DNA from: Dipteronia dyeriana
Lineage: Eukaryota; Streptophyta; Magnoliopsida; Sapindales; Sapindaceae
Assembly: GCA_032871835.1 (NCBI GenBank)
Contig: CM065296.1
Location: 1,808,001 to 1,872,000, forward strand
Length of the DNA stretch: 64,000 bases
Reading direction: 5' to 3'
Shown here in pieces: positions 45,251-56,940 of the stretch (within the stretch, counting starts at the first letter, position 1; every line of letters starts with the position of its first letter). The notes beneath the pieces were generated by a model. It was not told the origin of the DNA. It made no database searches and saw nothing but the letters and a program-made list of their open reading frames with translations. The translations under genes and the position numbers were made by a program.

Positions 45251-45911
45251 TTAGAGATGAAGATCATGTTGGGAAACATGGTGTGAGACCTGGTCAATCT
45301 TCTGATCAATAGAGTGAAGAACTCTATTCTGGACTCTGGCGTTACGGGAGTGCCAATTTAGGACTTGTTTAGCCTGGGAAGGCTGTTTGAGGGATCCATC
45401 AAGAAAGACTTCAGTGGTTTGAACGAAGAGTCTTGAAAACAAGTTCCTTTCTAGGTTCGAAGAAGGTTCCAGGGGAGGAAAGTCCTTGTCATAACTAGAG
45501 GCCATGAAACAAGGAATAGGAGCCGAGATATGAGGTAAGAATTTTGGTTCTTCTGGCTCATCTGGAAGTAAACCTTCGTCTTTCAAGATTTGAAGAGCTC
45601 TATCATAGATAGAGAGAGGCTTGTTTTGTATTGGTAGTAAACCACTCCAAGGACTATTAGGGTCCTTTGGGTCTCGATAGGAGTGAATCGGTTTACAAGA
45701 TGATCTCATGGGTTTTGAACAAGCTCTACACTCACAGTCTGCATCACACATTTATGGGTCAACGTCCCATATGAAGTGGCCGTTGATCTTGTCGGTATAG
45801 ACAGGAGTTCCATCAGGTTCGAAGCAACATATTGAGATTTCCTTTTCTGAGGTGACTGGTCGGATCATAAGAACCTGAAAAACCCGAGGGGCACTGGGTG
45901 TGGATACGGAT
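45251..45911 (-). pseudogene. N-terminal polyprotein region of the endogenous pararetrovirus, cut at its 5' side
   Basis: The frame is open at the 45911 border, crosses a TAA (45752-45754) and continues to a TAA at 45251. A Cys-rich motif CDADCECRAC lies just after the first stop. The part upstream of it may be the end of the movement-protein region, judged by position only. The rest of this region is absent from the window. Confidence 0.65.
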
Positions 45912-47836
45912 TGTTGGAACCCCGTTCACCGGTTACGCAGCGGAACTAGGTTTTAAAATTTTTATACAGATCATAATTTGTATCTGGGACAAGTGAACTT
46001 TGGATCGTAGTTATTTTTCAGAATTAATACATACAATATGTATACACCGGAAATTATAATCAATAAAATCAGAAGAACATACCAAAGTTTGGAGGCTTCT
46101 TCACTTTACGTTATGCTCCAATCTGAACCAATCTTACCAACGTTTGGAAGCTCCTTCACTTTACGATGTGCTCCAGACTAAACCACTCGATCTTCCTCTC
46201 TATCTCCCGGGACTGGTAACTGCGTGTGGGCGCGTCACGATCTCTGTAACTTGAATGGAGGATGTAGAGAAATACTTTAAGAAGCTCTTTCTTCTCAAAT
46301 TGGTGTATTGATTTCATGCATACATGAATAACATCTCATGTAAAATATATATATTGATTTTTTTTTTCGAGTGTATAAGGTATACCACAAAAAAAAACAA
46401 TTTTTTATATATATATATCTTTGTTTGTATCCTATACAAACACTTATTTATGTACACACACCAATTTACATCCTATACAATCTTTTGTGTTATAATTGAT
46501 ATATATTTTTTAATTATCCTTTTCAAATATATATAATACATTAAAAGTGATAATAAGTATTTTAAATTTAAACTTAAATTCAAATACTTAGATAAATGAT
46601 TTACTAAAAATAAAATAATCATATTATTTTATCTTCACCTAAATCCATATATCAACTAACACCCTTAAATTAATAGTTAATTAATAATTCATAATTACCA
46701 ATATAATTAAATAGTCCAATTATTTAATTAATTTAACTATTAACATTCATTAATTAAATAATCTCATTATTCAATTAATTCCCGAATATATACGTGTCAC
46801 TTTTGTAACACAATTAATTGGATAATCCAATTAATTAACCGTGACCTTTGTTACCTAAATCGATCGGGATAACAAGGGGACATAATGGACCCACAGTATT
46901 TTGAGCTCCAATAATCCTCAGAATCATTAACTAAACTCTTTAATTAATATTCATTGATTATTAACTCTGGTGTTATCCCACTAAAAATCTGAAACTGCAC
47001 TCTCCCAACTGTAGACGCTTTTACACAGACCGATACAACTCGGTGTCCATCGATATAGCTATTACACATGGTATGATCCTCCACAGTAGTTCATAATTAG
47101 AGCTGGGTCATAATGTCCGTTATACCCCTCTAATTACATATATCCTTTAAGTACCGTTGATTCTATAATGAACAATAAATCTTATTTCCTTACGGAATTA
47201 GGAGATCACTCATATTGTCCAAGCCCCGAATCAACCCTTAAGGGAACTACCATCTAATTCTCACAAGAAGTAGTGGATTCCACTATTGTGTACAAACCTT
47301 CCCAGCCACAACCCAAACCGCAATCTCAACATACAGAGTATATTGATCAGGAAATGCATCTGACCTCACCCATGGTATATCAAATACTACGATTTAACTT
47401 GAAGGAGTCGATAAGACACTCAGGATTAAGATCACCCACATATAGCCATCATTTGTTGATATATATGAATCTCATATGTAATCGAATCTTGGTGAGAGAT
47501 TCATTTAAATCATGGCCCAGTCCTATATGATCACATCAGACAAGGTGTCTCCATTCCCATATCTCATATGAATGATTCAGGATAGAATCATCGTACATTA
47601 CGGAATGAACCGCAGCTATAGATTAACCACAAATAAAGTACCTAACTTTATTTACTATCTATGGACTCTTTAGATTGCATGTCTTTTACTGTATCCATCT
47701 GTATATGACACTCATATACACAGTTCGAGATTATATCTGGCAATCTTGGATGTTAAATATATGGACTTTTCCTTTTATTTATATATGGAGATTATATAAA
47801 ATAAACAACACAACGTGAATGAATTGAACCTTTCTT
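45912..47836. repeat. LTR-like repeat, right end missing, same family as 54256-56266
   Basis: It starts TGTTGGAACCCCG and runs parallel to the copy at 54256 over about 1.9 kb, sharing ACACAATTAATTGGATAATC, CTCGGTGTCCATCGATATAG, CTTAAGGGAACTACCAT and ATTGATCAGGAAATGCATCT. Similarity stops after GAATTGAACCTTTCTT (47836). The CAACA end of the other copy is not found here. It interrupts the pararetrovirus frame. Confidence 0.75.
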
Positions 47837-47899
47837 ATATGTTGTTTGCCATTGTTTTTAACGAGTCATTTTCTTCATCTAGTTTACATCTATCACTAT

Positions 47900-48019
47900 G
47901 ATTCTTATATTATAATATAAATTAGAATATATGTAATAATTTTTTATATATATATTATATTATTATAATATATATATATATATTAATATAATATATACAT
48001 TTATATTTTTATTATATAG

Positions 48020-48054
<35 letters not shown>

Positions 48055-48060
48055 AATTAT
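47900..48060. repeat. (TA)-rich block
   Basis: TATATA runs and AATATAATAT, similar to the blocks at 39.3 and 40.1 kb. Followed to 48372 by AT-rich sequence containing two ACGCGTTTT motifs and TTTTCGAAAAACAG. Confidence 0.65.
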
Positions 48061-48372
48061 TTATTTATAATTTAAGAGTTTAGTTTTGATTAATTTATTT
48101 TTTGATATGTTTTTTTGGATTAATTTTTGATGTGTTACTTTTGTTTAATTTAAACATTACAATACAAAAATTATATTGGTTAATTATGTAATCAATTTTT
48201 GATAGTTTTCAGTTAACCTACCTGACGCGTTTTTTCCGTTTTCATTTTCAAAATATAACTTTCAGTATATGCTACCAGACGCGTTTTCGGAATTCGAAAC
48301 TGAAACCAAAAACACTGTTTTCATTTTTATTTTCGAAAAACAGCAACTGAAAAATACTTACAGGACAGACTC

Positions 48373-48665
48373 TTCAATTCTTTATTCAATTCATCAAGTC
48401 TAACCCTACAAAAGGCTCTAAAGGGGCCTTTTATAAAGATTAGATACAAGAGATAAATACAAAGAGCTTAAATAAAAAACAAACACCTAAAAATAATAAC
48501 CTGAATCAATTATCTCTAAAGGAGATATTTTCCTAAAGATAAATACTAATAAACTAATAAAAGATAATATTTAATAACAAAATATAATATCCCCAAAATC
48601 CTTAATTATCTTTCTGAAACTTGCGCCTAACGTAAGTTCTCAAATCCCTAACCATTTCTTCATCA
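48373..48665 (-). repeat. 3' LTR of the chromovirus
   Basis: On the minus strand it starts TGATGAAGAAATGGTTAG (ending at 48665). It shares CTCTAAAGGGGCC, TTATAAA, TCAATTATCTCTAAAGGAGA and CTAACGTAAGTTCTCAAAT with the 5' LTR. The end nearest 48373 diverges, so the last bases appear replaced by the adjacent TTTTCGAAAA-rich sequence. Confidence 0.8.
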
Positions 48666-48676
48666 TTCTCCCCGGT
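48666..48676 (-). other. polypurine tract of the chromovirus
   Basis: The minus strand reads CCGGGGAGAA immediately before the TG of the 3' LTR, the expected priming site for plus-strand DNA synthesis. Confidence 0.65.
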
Positions 48677-48689
48677 TGAAAAGAACTCG

Positions 48690-49964
48690 TCTCTAGCAAG
48701 TGATGCTATAAATAATCTTCCAATAAGGACGGGGCAAGACCATGAACTTCGGACTCTGAAATCCAAGTGTCCTCAGTCGAAAAATGTCTGTGCCAACGAA
48801 CCAAAAATTGTCAACAACCACTCTGAGCAGAGGCAACAAGGCAACCATCCAAAATTTGCTCAATCTGATCAACTTGATTGGCTGCAACAGACGAAATGCA
48901 AGACAATGGACTACTAGAAGGATATGCAGAGACATCAGAGGTACTGACATGAGGCTTGAACGTATCCTGGTAAGGATACAAGTCTGATACGTTAAACACT
49001 GGACTAATTGTTAAATCATCTGGCAAATCAAGCAAATAAGCATTAGATCCAAGACATTTGAGAACACGAAAAGGGCCAATGGTGCGGGTATGCAATTTTT
49101 TAACACTATGTGGGGGAAAACGGGCAGGGCATATGCGAACCATGAGAAAGTCACCCTCCCCAAACTCTAACGGTCTACGGGTGCACATCAGCAGCTAATT
49201 TATAGTTATCATTACTTAATACAATTTGACGACGCACTTCAGTATGTAAGTCATGCATATGAGTGGCAAAATCAATAGTAAATTTAGACATACATGATTC
49301 AAGTGGTAATGGTGCCAAGTCAATAAGTTGACAAGGTGAAATGCCATGAACAATCATAAATTATCTTTTTCCGGTGGTTCGGTGAATATAGTTATTATAT
49401 GCAAATTTAGCCATAGGAAGAAAAAGGTCTCAATTACCAAGTTTATCACCCACCACACATCTAAAAAGGTTGCATAAGCTACGATTAACGACCTCAGTTT
49501 GGGGATGAAAGGAATCGGAGAACTTAAGGGTGGTACCAAATAATTTCCATAAAGTCTTTCAGAAATAACTCATAAAACGTACATCACGATCAGACACAAT
49601 GGTAACATGCAATCCATGTAGAGGTACGATCTCCATAAAGAACAATCGTGCAACAAGTGAAGCAACAACTGTTTTGGAACAGGGGATGAAGTGGGCTATC
49701 TTAGAGAATCTATCAACTACCACCACTTTTTGGGAAACCCTAAAACAAAGTCCATGCTCAAATCTCTCTAAGGAGTGTGAGGCACATGCAAAAGTGTATA
49801 AAGACGGGTGTTATGTTTTGTAGTCTTAGCTAAATGACAGGTCCTACACTAGGAAACTATCCTAACAAAATCACGTTTCAAAGAAGGATAATAAAACATA
49901 TTTGCAACCAAAACAATGGTTTATCACGACCCAAATGATCGGCTAACCCACCAACATGCATTTC
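48690..49964 (-). pseudogene. integrase with chromodomain-like C terminus, chromovirus
   Basis: Pieces in different frames give, in order, [14 protein letters not shown] (zinc-binding end, about 49800-49860), [13 protein letters not shown] (first Asp, about 49715), FHPQTEVVNRSL (third catalytic residue Glu kept, about 49470-49510), LPMAKFAYNN (about 49400), FGEGDFLMVRICP (about 49125-49165) and a tail with QIEQILDG, FLVRWHRHFSTEDTWI and LLEDYL (about 48710-48880), which is the chromodomain pattern. Many stops intervene. Confidence 0.82.
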
Positions 49965-51738
49965 CTAAACTAAAAAGTCACGAAGCAAAGTACGAGGGAG
50001 ACTAAGGTGGAACCCACAAAAGAAATATCCATCCCCAATGACAAAATCTACACGGTCTCGATGATGGCCATCCAAAATTTCTTGGAATATAATGCTGAAG
50101 TTTGGACAGGTGGAATATTCTGATTTGATCCTATCCAATCCTGGTACCGTGACACTTAAAGACTGGACCACCGTTAGAACATTACTAAGAGCATCTGTAA
50201 CTTTATTATCTACTCCGGGACGGTGTCTAATAACAAAGGTGAATGTCTGAAGGAATTCAGACCATTTAACATGTCTAGGGTTCAACTGTTTTTGGGTCTG
50301 TAGGTAACGTAAAGCCTGATGGTCAGAGTAAAGGACAAACTCATTTGAAAAAAAGGTAGTACTGCCAATAATGAAGAGCTGTAACAATTGCATAGAACTC
50401 TTTATCATAGGTCGAATACTTTTGCTTGGTTGAGTTCAACTTCTCACTAAAAAAAGCTACTGGGTGTCCCTCCTAACTAAGTACCCCCCCTTAATACCTA
50501 CTCCAGATGCATCACATGAAATCTCAAAGACTTTGGAAAAGTCAGGATGGCACAAAATAGTAGCCTCAATCATTTTCTGCTTAATCTCAAGAAATACTTT
50601 ATTAGCTGTTAAGTCCTAGCTGAACTCGCCCTTTTTTAGACAGTTTGAGATTGGTGCCATGATGGTGTTAAAACGTCTAATGAACCTCCTATAAAATGAT
50701 GCTAGCCCATGGAAGCTACGGACTTCAGTTAGGTTCTAGGTATAGGCCATTCTCGAATAGCACTAACCTTAGCAGGAACTGCAATGATACCTAAGGCCGA
50801 GACAATAAATCCTAAAAAAAGGACTTGAGATTGCAAGAATGACCATTTCTTTAGGTTCACATACAACTTCTCTGCCCTAAGTGTGAGAAAAACCTGCCTA
50901 AGGTGAGCTAGATGTTATTTCTCGGTCTTACTATAGATGAGGATGTCATCGAAGTAGACAAGTGTTTCATCATTCTCATGAATGTACTAGGGGCATTGGA
51001 CATTCCAAAGGGCATAACTAACCACTCATACAAACTATCAGGGGATTTAAAAGAGGTTTTCCACTCATCCCCAGGGCGAATCCGGATTTAGTGATACCCA
51101 CTACGTAGGTCTATTTTGGAGAACCATTGAGCATTAACTAACTCATCTAACATCTCCTCGAGTCTAGGAATGGGAAACCAATACTTTATTGTAATTTTAT
51201 TAATGGCTCGACTATCAACACACATTTGCCAAGATCTGTCATTCTTTGGAGTAAGTAGGATAGGGACAACGCATGGGCTAATACTATGACGGACAAACCT
51301 CTTCTCTAAAAGTCCTTCCATCTGTTTACTCAATTTAGCTTGCTCAATAAAGTTCATTCGATAATGTGGAAGGTTAGAAAGTTGGGAACCTGGGACCAGT
51401 TCAATAGCATGTTGGATATCCCGCATAGGTGATAACTCGTTGGGTAAGTCTGGAGGAGTCACATCGACGAATTCGTCTAGTAACTGTCTAACTGCGGGGG
51501 TGAGTTCGAACCCTAAGGTAGGGGTGTCATTGGTTTGTTCTCGCATCACTAGTGCGTGCACAATTCCAATCTGGTAGTTGTGTCGCATGAATTCCATAGG
51601 ACCTAAGATGTGAAGGTTGTGTTTAGGGGACACAATCCGTGAAGGTCTATCTAACACTGAGGTGTTAGTCTTTGTCGAGGTACTATCCTTAGGTTTAGCA
51701 GGTTGTAAGGTAATGGTCTTGCCTTGATGGGTAAACAT
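49965..51738 (-). pseudogene. reverse transcriptase and RNase H, chromovirus
   Basis: RT begins with SISPCVVPILLTPKNDRSWQ and MCVDSRAINKIT (about 51190-51290) and FSKIDLRSGYH (about 51090-51120). A TAA at 51088 interrupts it. The catalytic motif reads [10 protein letters not shown] (about 50925-50960), so both aspartates are kept. RNase H in 49965-50408 has EFVLYSDHQALRYLQ and RHRPGVDNKVTDALS. Frames change between these parts. Confidence 0.87.
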
Positions 51739-52037
51739 ATGAGTGTTCGTTCGACCAAAACTCTTACGTCAAGGTCATATAACCAAGGACGTCCCAAAAG
51801 GATGTGAGCAACATCCATAGGAAGGATGCCACAATAAATGGTCTCTGAATAAGAGTCTAATGATAGGGGAACAAGACACCTATGGGTAATGGGTAAAGAA
51901 GTCTTATCTACCCAAGCAACTCTAAGCAGGTGTGCATGAGGTTCCGGAGTGATTTGAAACCTAGTGACCGTAACATTTGAAACATTATTCATTGTGCTAC
52001 CCCCATCTATCACTAACTTACAAATTTTACCTTTCAA
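51651..52037 (-). pseudogene. aspartic protease, chromovirus
   Basis: The frame begins MKGKICKLVIDGGSTMNN, the IDGGS form of the active site found in plant chromoviruses. It continues with ILPMDVAHILLGRPWLYDLD, the second conserved half (ILLGRPWL). It ends just inside the RT linker. Confidence 0.82.
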
Positions 52038-52256
52038 TTGAATAAATGTATGGAATACATTTGTTCATTTCCAGGTATCAGCACTAACCGATTTAGAGAA
52101 TATGCATCTCATCATAAGCAACTGACCCTCAAACTCTCTATCATCTAGATCGGCCTCAAGATCAAAATCATGGATATCCTCTATAAGCTCTACGACCTCA
52201 TTTGTATGGTCAGAAGGATAATAGTCATCATACTATTGGCCTATGGTTAAGGTACG

Positions 52257-53471
52257 TTATGGGCATCGAGAAGCGATATGGCCCTTAGCATGATAGTGGA
52301 AGTATTCAATATTAGGGTTATGAGGACGCACTAGAGAAGGAATGTCGGGCATATCTCTCAGTAATGGAGGCCGAGAATCAAATGATACAGGTGAGGTTGA
52401 AGTATTAACCCCTCTATAGTTGAAGGATTGGGGACCCTTAAGTAGAGTAGGACGAGTTTGGTGAAAGTCACCCAGTGGGCGCCTAGAGGGGTAAGGACAA
52501 AGGTATTTCTCAACCTTTAGAGCTTTAAAGTAAGCATCTTTTAAATTCTCAGGATTGTGCATGCTAACACATGTTTGAGTTCAAACTTAAGGCCATTTAT
52601 AAATCTAACTACAGTTATATCGGGTTCTTTTTTTATATTACAACTTATCAACAGTTCATCAAAAACAGACATGTAGTCAGTGACACTAGACGAAGATTGC
52701 TTAATGTTAAGGTATTTGTCTAGTAATGCACTACGATAATTGGTTGGCAGGCATATCTCTCTCAACCTGATTTTCATCTTAGACTAAAAGGTGACGGGAT
52801 CCTGACCTAGACGATCAAACTGCATTTGGATGTTCCCCAATTCGTCACTCATAGGATACCACTCAAAATAGTCATCCATGACATCAAGCCAATCTAGGAA
52901 GACATTTGCATCTAACCTACCATCAAATTCCGGGGCATCTACCTTAACCCTTCTAATGGGATCAAAATGGTCATCAAAAGATCTTCTATGGAAATCTCTA
53001 TGGTTATCATAGGGGTTCCTAGGTCAACATTCCGACGAGGAAGAAGATTAGGTGGATGTCTAACGTCATTATCCTCAGCAGGTAGACCTCTAAATACATG
53101 CCTACGTTGTCTATATTCATCATTTTCATCATCAAACTCATGCCGAAAGGGTTGTATATTCCTATGTAAAGGGAGGACCCTAGAGGTCGAAGCCTAAGGC
53201 CTATATTGGACGAACTCGGATGTGTATGACTTGGGACTTGTGTACCTTGATTCATGTTAGACCCAGTAACATGTTCTTCCATAGATTGTTTACCTCCATC
53301 CCTAGGAGAGCGGTGAGTGTTAAAATCAATGAATCGGGCTTTGATACGGGTAAAAGTATTACACATTTCATTTGTAAGGTCAAGTATTTGCTTCCCAATG
53401 TCATTTTGGACAGCCGTGATTTTGTCATTAAGATCATGGTTAGATTGTTCAAAGTCTTGTTTGGTAACCAT
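52257..53471 (-). pseudogene. gag, chromovirus, zinc knuckle lost
   Basis: It starts MVTKQDFEQSNHDLNDKITA (53471), a coiled-coil-like N terminus. The capsid part (52541-52777) has LDKYLNIKQSSSSVTDYMS and VVRFINGLKFELK. The knuckle near 52257-52310 reads YFHYHAKGHIASRCP: the spacing is that of CxxC....H....C, but both first ligands are Tyr. Several frame changes and stops separate the parts. Confidence 0.8.
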
Positions 53472-53475
53472 TATG

Positions 53476-54255
53476 TGTTTGACTAATGTGAAAACACATA
53501 ATAATTAAATTAAATTAAATTAATCGTATGTGCACAATAAACCACTTATGACTCTAAAGAGTTTGTTTATAGGATAGTGTACGCAATTGTAAACAATACA
53601 CCAGGTAAGTTCCCAGGAAATGGTGGAGGGTCACAACGGACACACTTAAGTACCAGCTTCCTTATACAGAACTTTCCTGGACATGTACATTCATAACCAA
53701 ATACCCAATTCCAAAAAATGGTTGGCTAATACTAGGTTTTTTTTTTTATGAATCTGTTTGTGTTTTATGAAAATGCAATTGTGTTATAAATGAAAACTAG
53801 AACAAAAGCAAAAATTAATAAAAATAAAAAGTAAAAAAAATAAATAACAAGAAAAAGAAAAAGAATTAAATAACATGAAATTCAAATGATAAAAAGTATT
53901 GGACCTATACAAATAAATAAGAAAATTCTGCGAATTTAACAAAAAACCAATGAATATCGAAATTAGAATAGTCAACCTCTCCTCCGAAGTAAGCTAACCT
54001 TTGATGAACTAAAATAAGTCCCTCCAGATTGTATAATTATGAAAAATTCCCTGAAGTATATGTAATTGTGAAAAGCCCCAGTAGGTTTCTTGATTAGCAT
54101 AGATACGCAGGAAAATTTCCAACAGACCCCCCATCTATTAGAAATTGATGTGAAGGACCTGGTCGACAGACCTCCCACCCGAACACTAGTGGACTGGCAA
54201 CTGGACCTTGGTCGAAAAAAGAGGATGCCATCCAATCGGCTGGGCCCGGCGGTGA
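53476..54255 (-). other. chromovirus leader, part next to gag
   Basis: Non-coding on the minus strand, AT-rich, with a purine-rich run at 53800-53880. The frames at 53972-54280 (minus) and 54090-54287 (plus) show no family motif. The leader continues at 56267 beyond the inserted solo LTR. Confidence 0.5.
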
Positions 54256-56266
54256 TGTTGGAACCCCGTTCACCGGTCACTCAGTGAAATGGGTTTTAAA
54301 AATTTTATACAAATCGTAATCTGTATTTGGGACCAGTGAACTTGAGATCTTAATTATTTTTGGAATAAATACATATAAAAATTATTACACTAATAAGATA
54401 TATATGTAAATACAGGAAATTGTAATCAATAATAAAAAGAAGATTAAGAAGTTTACCAACGTTTGGAGGCTCATTCACTTTTTGATACGCTCCTGGTCTG
54501 TACCACTGATCTTCCTCGCTATATCCCGGGGACTGGTAACTACGTGTGGACGTGTCACAGACTCAGGATTTTAGAATGGAGAATGAAGAAAAGAAAAGAA
54601 CAAGAAAACCTTTCTTTGATATCAATGCATAACACTTGTATACAAAAATCTTTGTTCCTATTTTTTAAAAAACAAAATGTACACAGTACACAGAGCAAAA
54701 ATATATATCTATATTTTTATTCATGCGTCTCACGCATATACTTGCACGCACTAATGCTCATTGGTTCACGCACTCACTTAATGCACAAAAGCAAATCAAT
54801 AATTGATTGATGCGTGTGGCCCATTTTTATTTTTGTTTTTGTCTATATATATATATATTTGTTGTGCGTTTTCATGTATTTTTTAAAATAATATATATCA
54901 TATATATAATATTTATATTTAAAAAAAAAAATTGATCATATCTTTATTTAAAAAATAAAATCTATATTTTATTTATCAAATAAGATATTATATATATAAT
55001 TCAAATTCAAATTCAAATATATATAATTTATTTTATTTAATAAATGAGATAATCATATTATCTCATCATTCAACAATAAATAACAATTGAAACCCTCCAT
55101 TCATGACTAATTACACTTTCAAATAATCTCATTATTTAATTGTCATAATTATCATTTTAATCAATTGAATAATCTAATTACTCAATCAACTTCTGACACG
55201 TGTCACTTTCGTAACACAATTAATTGGATAATCCAATTAATTAACCGTGAACCTTGTTACCTAAATCGATCAGGCTAGCAAGTGGACCTAATGGACCCAC
55301 AGTATTTTGAGCTACAATAATCCTCGGAATCATTAATTAAACTCTTTAATTAATATTCCTTGATTATTAACTCCGGTGTTATTCCACTAAAAACCCGAAG
55401 CTGCACTCTCTCAACTGCGAACGTTTTTACACAGACCTATACAACTCGGTGTCCATCGATATAGCTATTATATATGGTGTGATCCTTCATAGTAGTTCAC
55501 AATTAGAGTTGGGTCATAATGTCCGTTATACTCATCTAATTACATATATCCTTTAAGTACCATTGATTCTCTAATGGATAATAAATCCTATTTCCTCACA
55601 GAATTAGGAGAGCGCTCATATTGTCCAAGCCGCGAATCAACCCTTAAGGGAACTACCATTTACTTCTCACAAGAAGGAGCAGATTCCACTATTGTGTACA
55701 AACCTTCCCAGCCACAAGTCAAACCGTAATCCCAACATACGGAGTATATTGATCAGGAAATGCATCTGACCTCACCCATGGTATATCAAAGACCACGATA
55801 TAACTTGAAGGAGTCGATAAGACATTCAGGATTAAGATCACCCACATATAGCCATCATTAGTTGATATATATGAATCTCATCGGTAAACGGATCTTGGTG
55901 TGAGATTCATATAGATCATGACCCAGTTCTATATGATCACATCATACAAGGTGCCTCCATTCCCATATCTCATATGAATGATTCAGGATAGAATCACTGT
56001 ACATTACAGAATGGACCGTAGCTATAGATTAACCACAAATAAAGTACCCAGCTTTATTTGTTATCTATGGACTCTTTAGATTGCAGTCTCTTACTGTATC
56101 CATCCGTATATGACACTCATATATACAATTCGAGATTACATCCGGCAGTCTAGGATGTTAATATGTGCACAAGTTTATAAAATAAATAACATAACAAAAA
56201 TGAATTGAACCTTTCTTTTTTATTTACTTCATAAATTCATTTACAAATTACATGCTTAAGGCAACA
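54256..56266. repeat. solo LTR (2011 bp) nested in the chromovirus leader
   Basis: It begins TGTTGGAACCCCG and ends AAGGCAACA, giving TG...CA ends with a short TGTTG/CAACA inverted repeat. GGTGA flanks it on both sides (54251-54255 and 56267-56271), a 5-bp target duplication as made by LTR retrotransposon integrases. There is no coding region inside. It is therefore a solo LTR left by recombination of a full element. The parent lineage is not identified. Confidence 0.82.
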
Positions 56267-56588
56267 GGTGAGAGGCCACTCTTCAGCGATTGGTGGCGAA
56301 GGCGAGCGACATCGGTCTGTTGTTTTTTAATGTAGATCTGCGTTGATCGAGGTAGATCTATACATCATCAAGAAAGGTAAAAGTGACGGTCGGCTTTGTA
56401 TGTCTCTGATGGTGCCGTCGGTGGGAGCCACGCACACTTACCGACGGTGGAGCCTAAGGGTGGCGCGTGGGCGTGTGTACAATCGGCTATTGAGTATTTA
56501 GGCGTGTGTATGTTGTCTGGCTATGTGTGTACGAGTTTTGTGTGGGGAAAAAAGACAAATTGATGGAAGTGAGTAGGAGCGAAATGTT
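56267..56588 (-). other. chromovirus leader, part next to the 5' LTR
   Basis: Moderately GC-rich leader between the primer-binding site and the solo LTR insertion. It contains GTGGCGAAGGCGAGCGAC- and GTGGCGCGTGGGCGTG-like stretches. No coding motif. Confidence 0.55.
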
Positions 56589-56601
56589 GGCTCTGATACC
56601 A
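56589..56601 (-). other. primer-binding site, initiator tRNA-Met
   Basis: The minus strand reads TGGTATCAGAGCC, the classic complement of the 3' end of plant initiator tRNA-Met, five bases from the LTR end. Confidence 0.9.
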
Positions 56602-56606
56602 ATTGA

Positions 56607-56940
56607 TGTAGAACCAGAAGAAAATAAAACTAGAAAAAGTGCTTAGAAAAACACAGCAATTCAATTCATCAAGTCTAACTCTACAAAATGCTCTAAAGGG
56701 GCCTTTTATAAATATCATATACAAGAGATAAATACAAAGAGTTTAAATAAAAACCAAACTCCTAAAGATAATAACATGAATCAATTATCTCTAAAGGAGA
56801 TAATTTCCTAAAGATAAATACTAACAAAATAATAAAAGATAATATTTAATAACAAAAGTTAATATCTCCAAAATCCTAAATTATCTTTCCGAAACTTACG
56901 CCTAACGTAAGTTCTCAAATCTCTAACCACTTCTCTATCA
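56607..56940 (-). repeat. 5' LTR of the chromovirus
   Basis: On the minus strand it begins TGATAGAGAAGTGG and ends TTCTGGTTCTACA, 334 bp, next to the primer-binding site. It matches the 3' LTR at 48373-48665. Confidence 0.85.

Larger units (their letters stand above)
40240..45911 (-). mobile_element. endogenous pararetrovirus (Caulimoviridae), nearly full length, degenerate
   Basis: The minus strand encodes, in order, an N-terminal region, a capsid region with a zinc knuckle, an aspartic protease, a reverse transcriptase and an RNase H, with no integrase. The intergenic region after the last stop has a pararetroviral TATA box and poly(A) signal. This set and order, and the lack of LTRs, fit a caulimovirid genome integrated in plant DNA. 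Stops and frameshifts occur throughout. The left limit is the (TA)-rich block at about 40235. On the right, a frame still open at 45911 is cut by an LTR-like repeat. I do not assign a genus. Confidence 0.9.
48373..56940 (-). mobile_element. Ty3/gypsy chromovirus retrotransposon, degenerate, with a nested solo LTR
   Basis: On the minus strand: 5' LTR (56607-56940), primer-binding site for initiator tRNA-Met, leader split by a 2.0-kb solo LTR, gag, protease, RT, RNase H, integrase, chromodomain-like tail, polypurine tract and 3' LTR (48373-48665). The chromodomain and short LTRs suggest a chromovirus such as the Reina group. The coding region is broken by many stops and frameshifts. The two LTRs are similar over about 290 bp, but the 3' LTR lacks the outermost ~40 bp. 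Confidence 0.9.

Noticed and set aside
46324..47530. Short plus-strand frames in the LTR-like repeat
   Set aside because: No motif, and the frames are not kept in the second copy at 54256-56266.
45912..56266. The two 2-kb repeats as the LTR pair of one 10-kb element
   Set aside because: The second copy has its own GGTGA duplication on both sides, and the DNA between holds another element with its own LTRs on the opposite strand.
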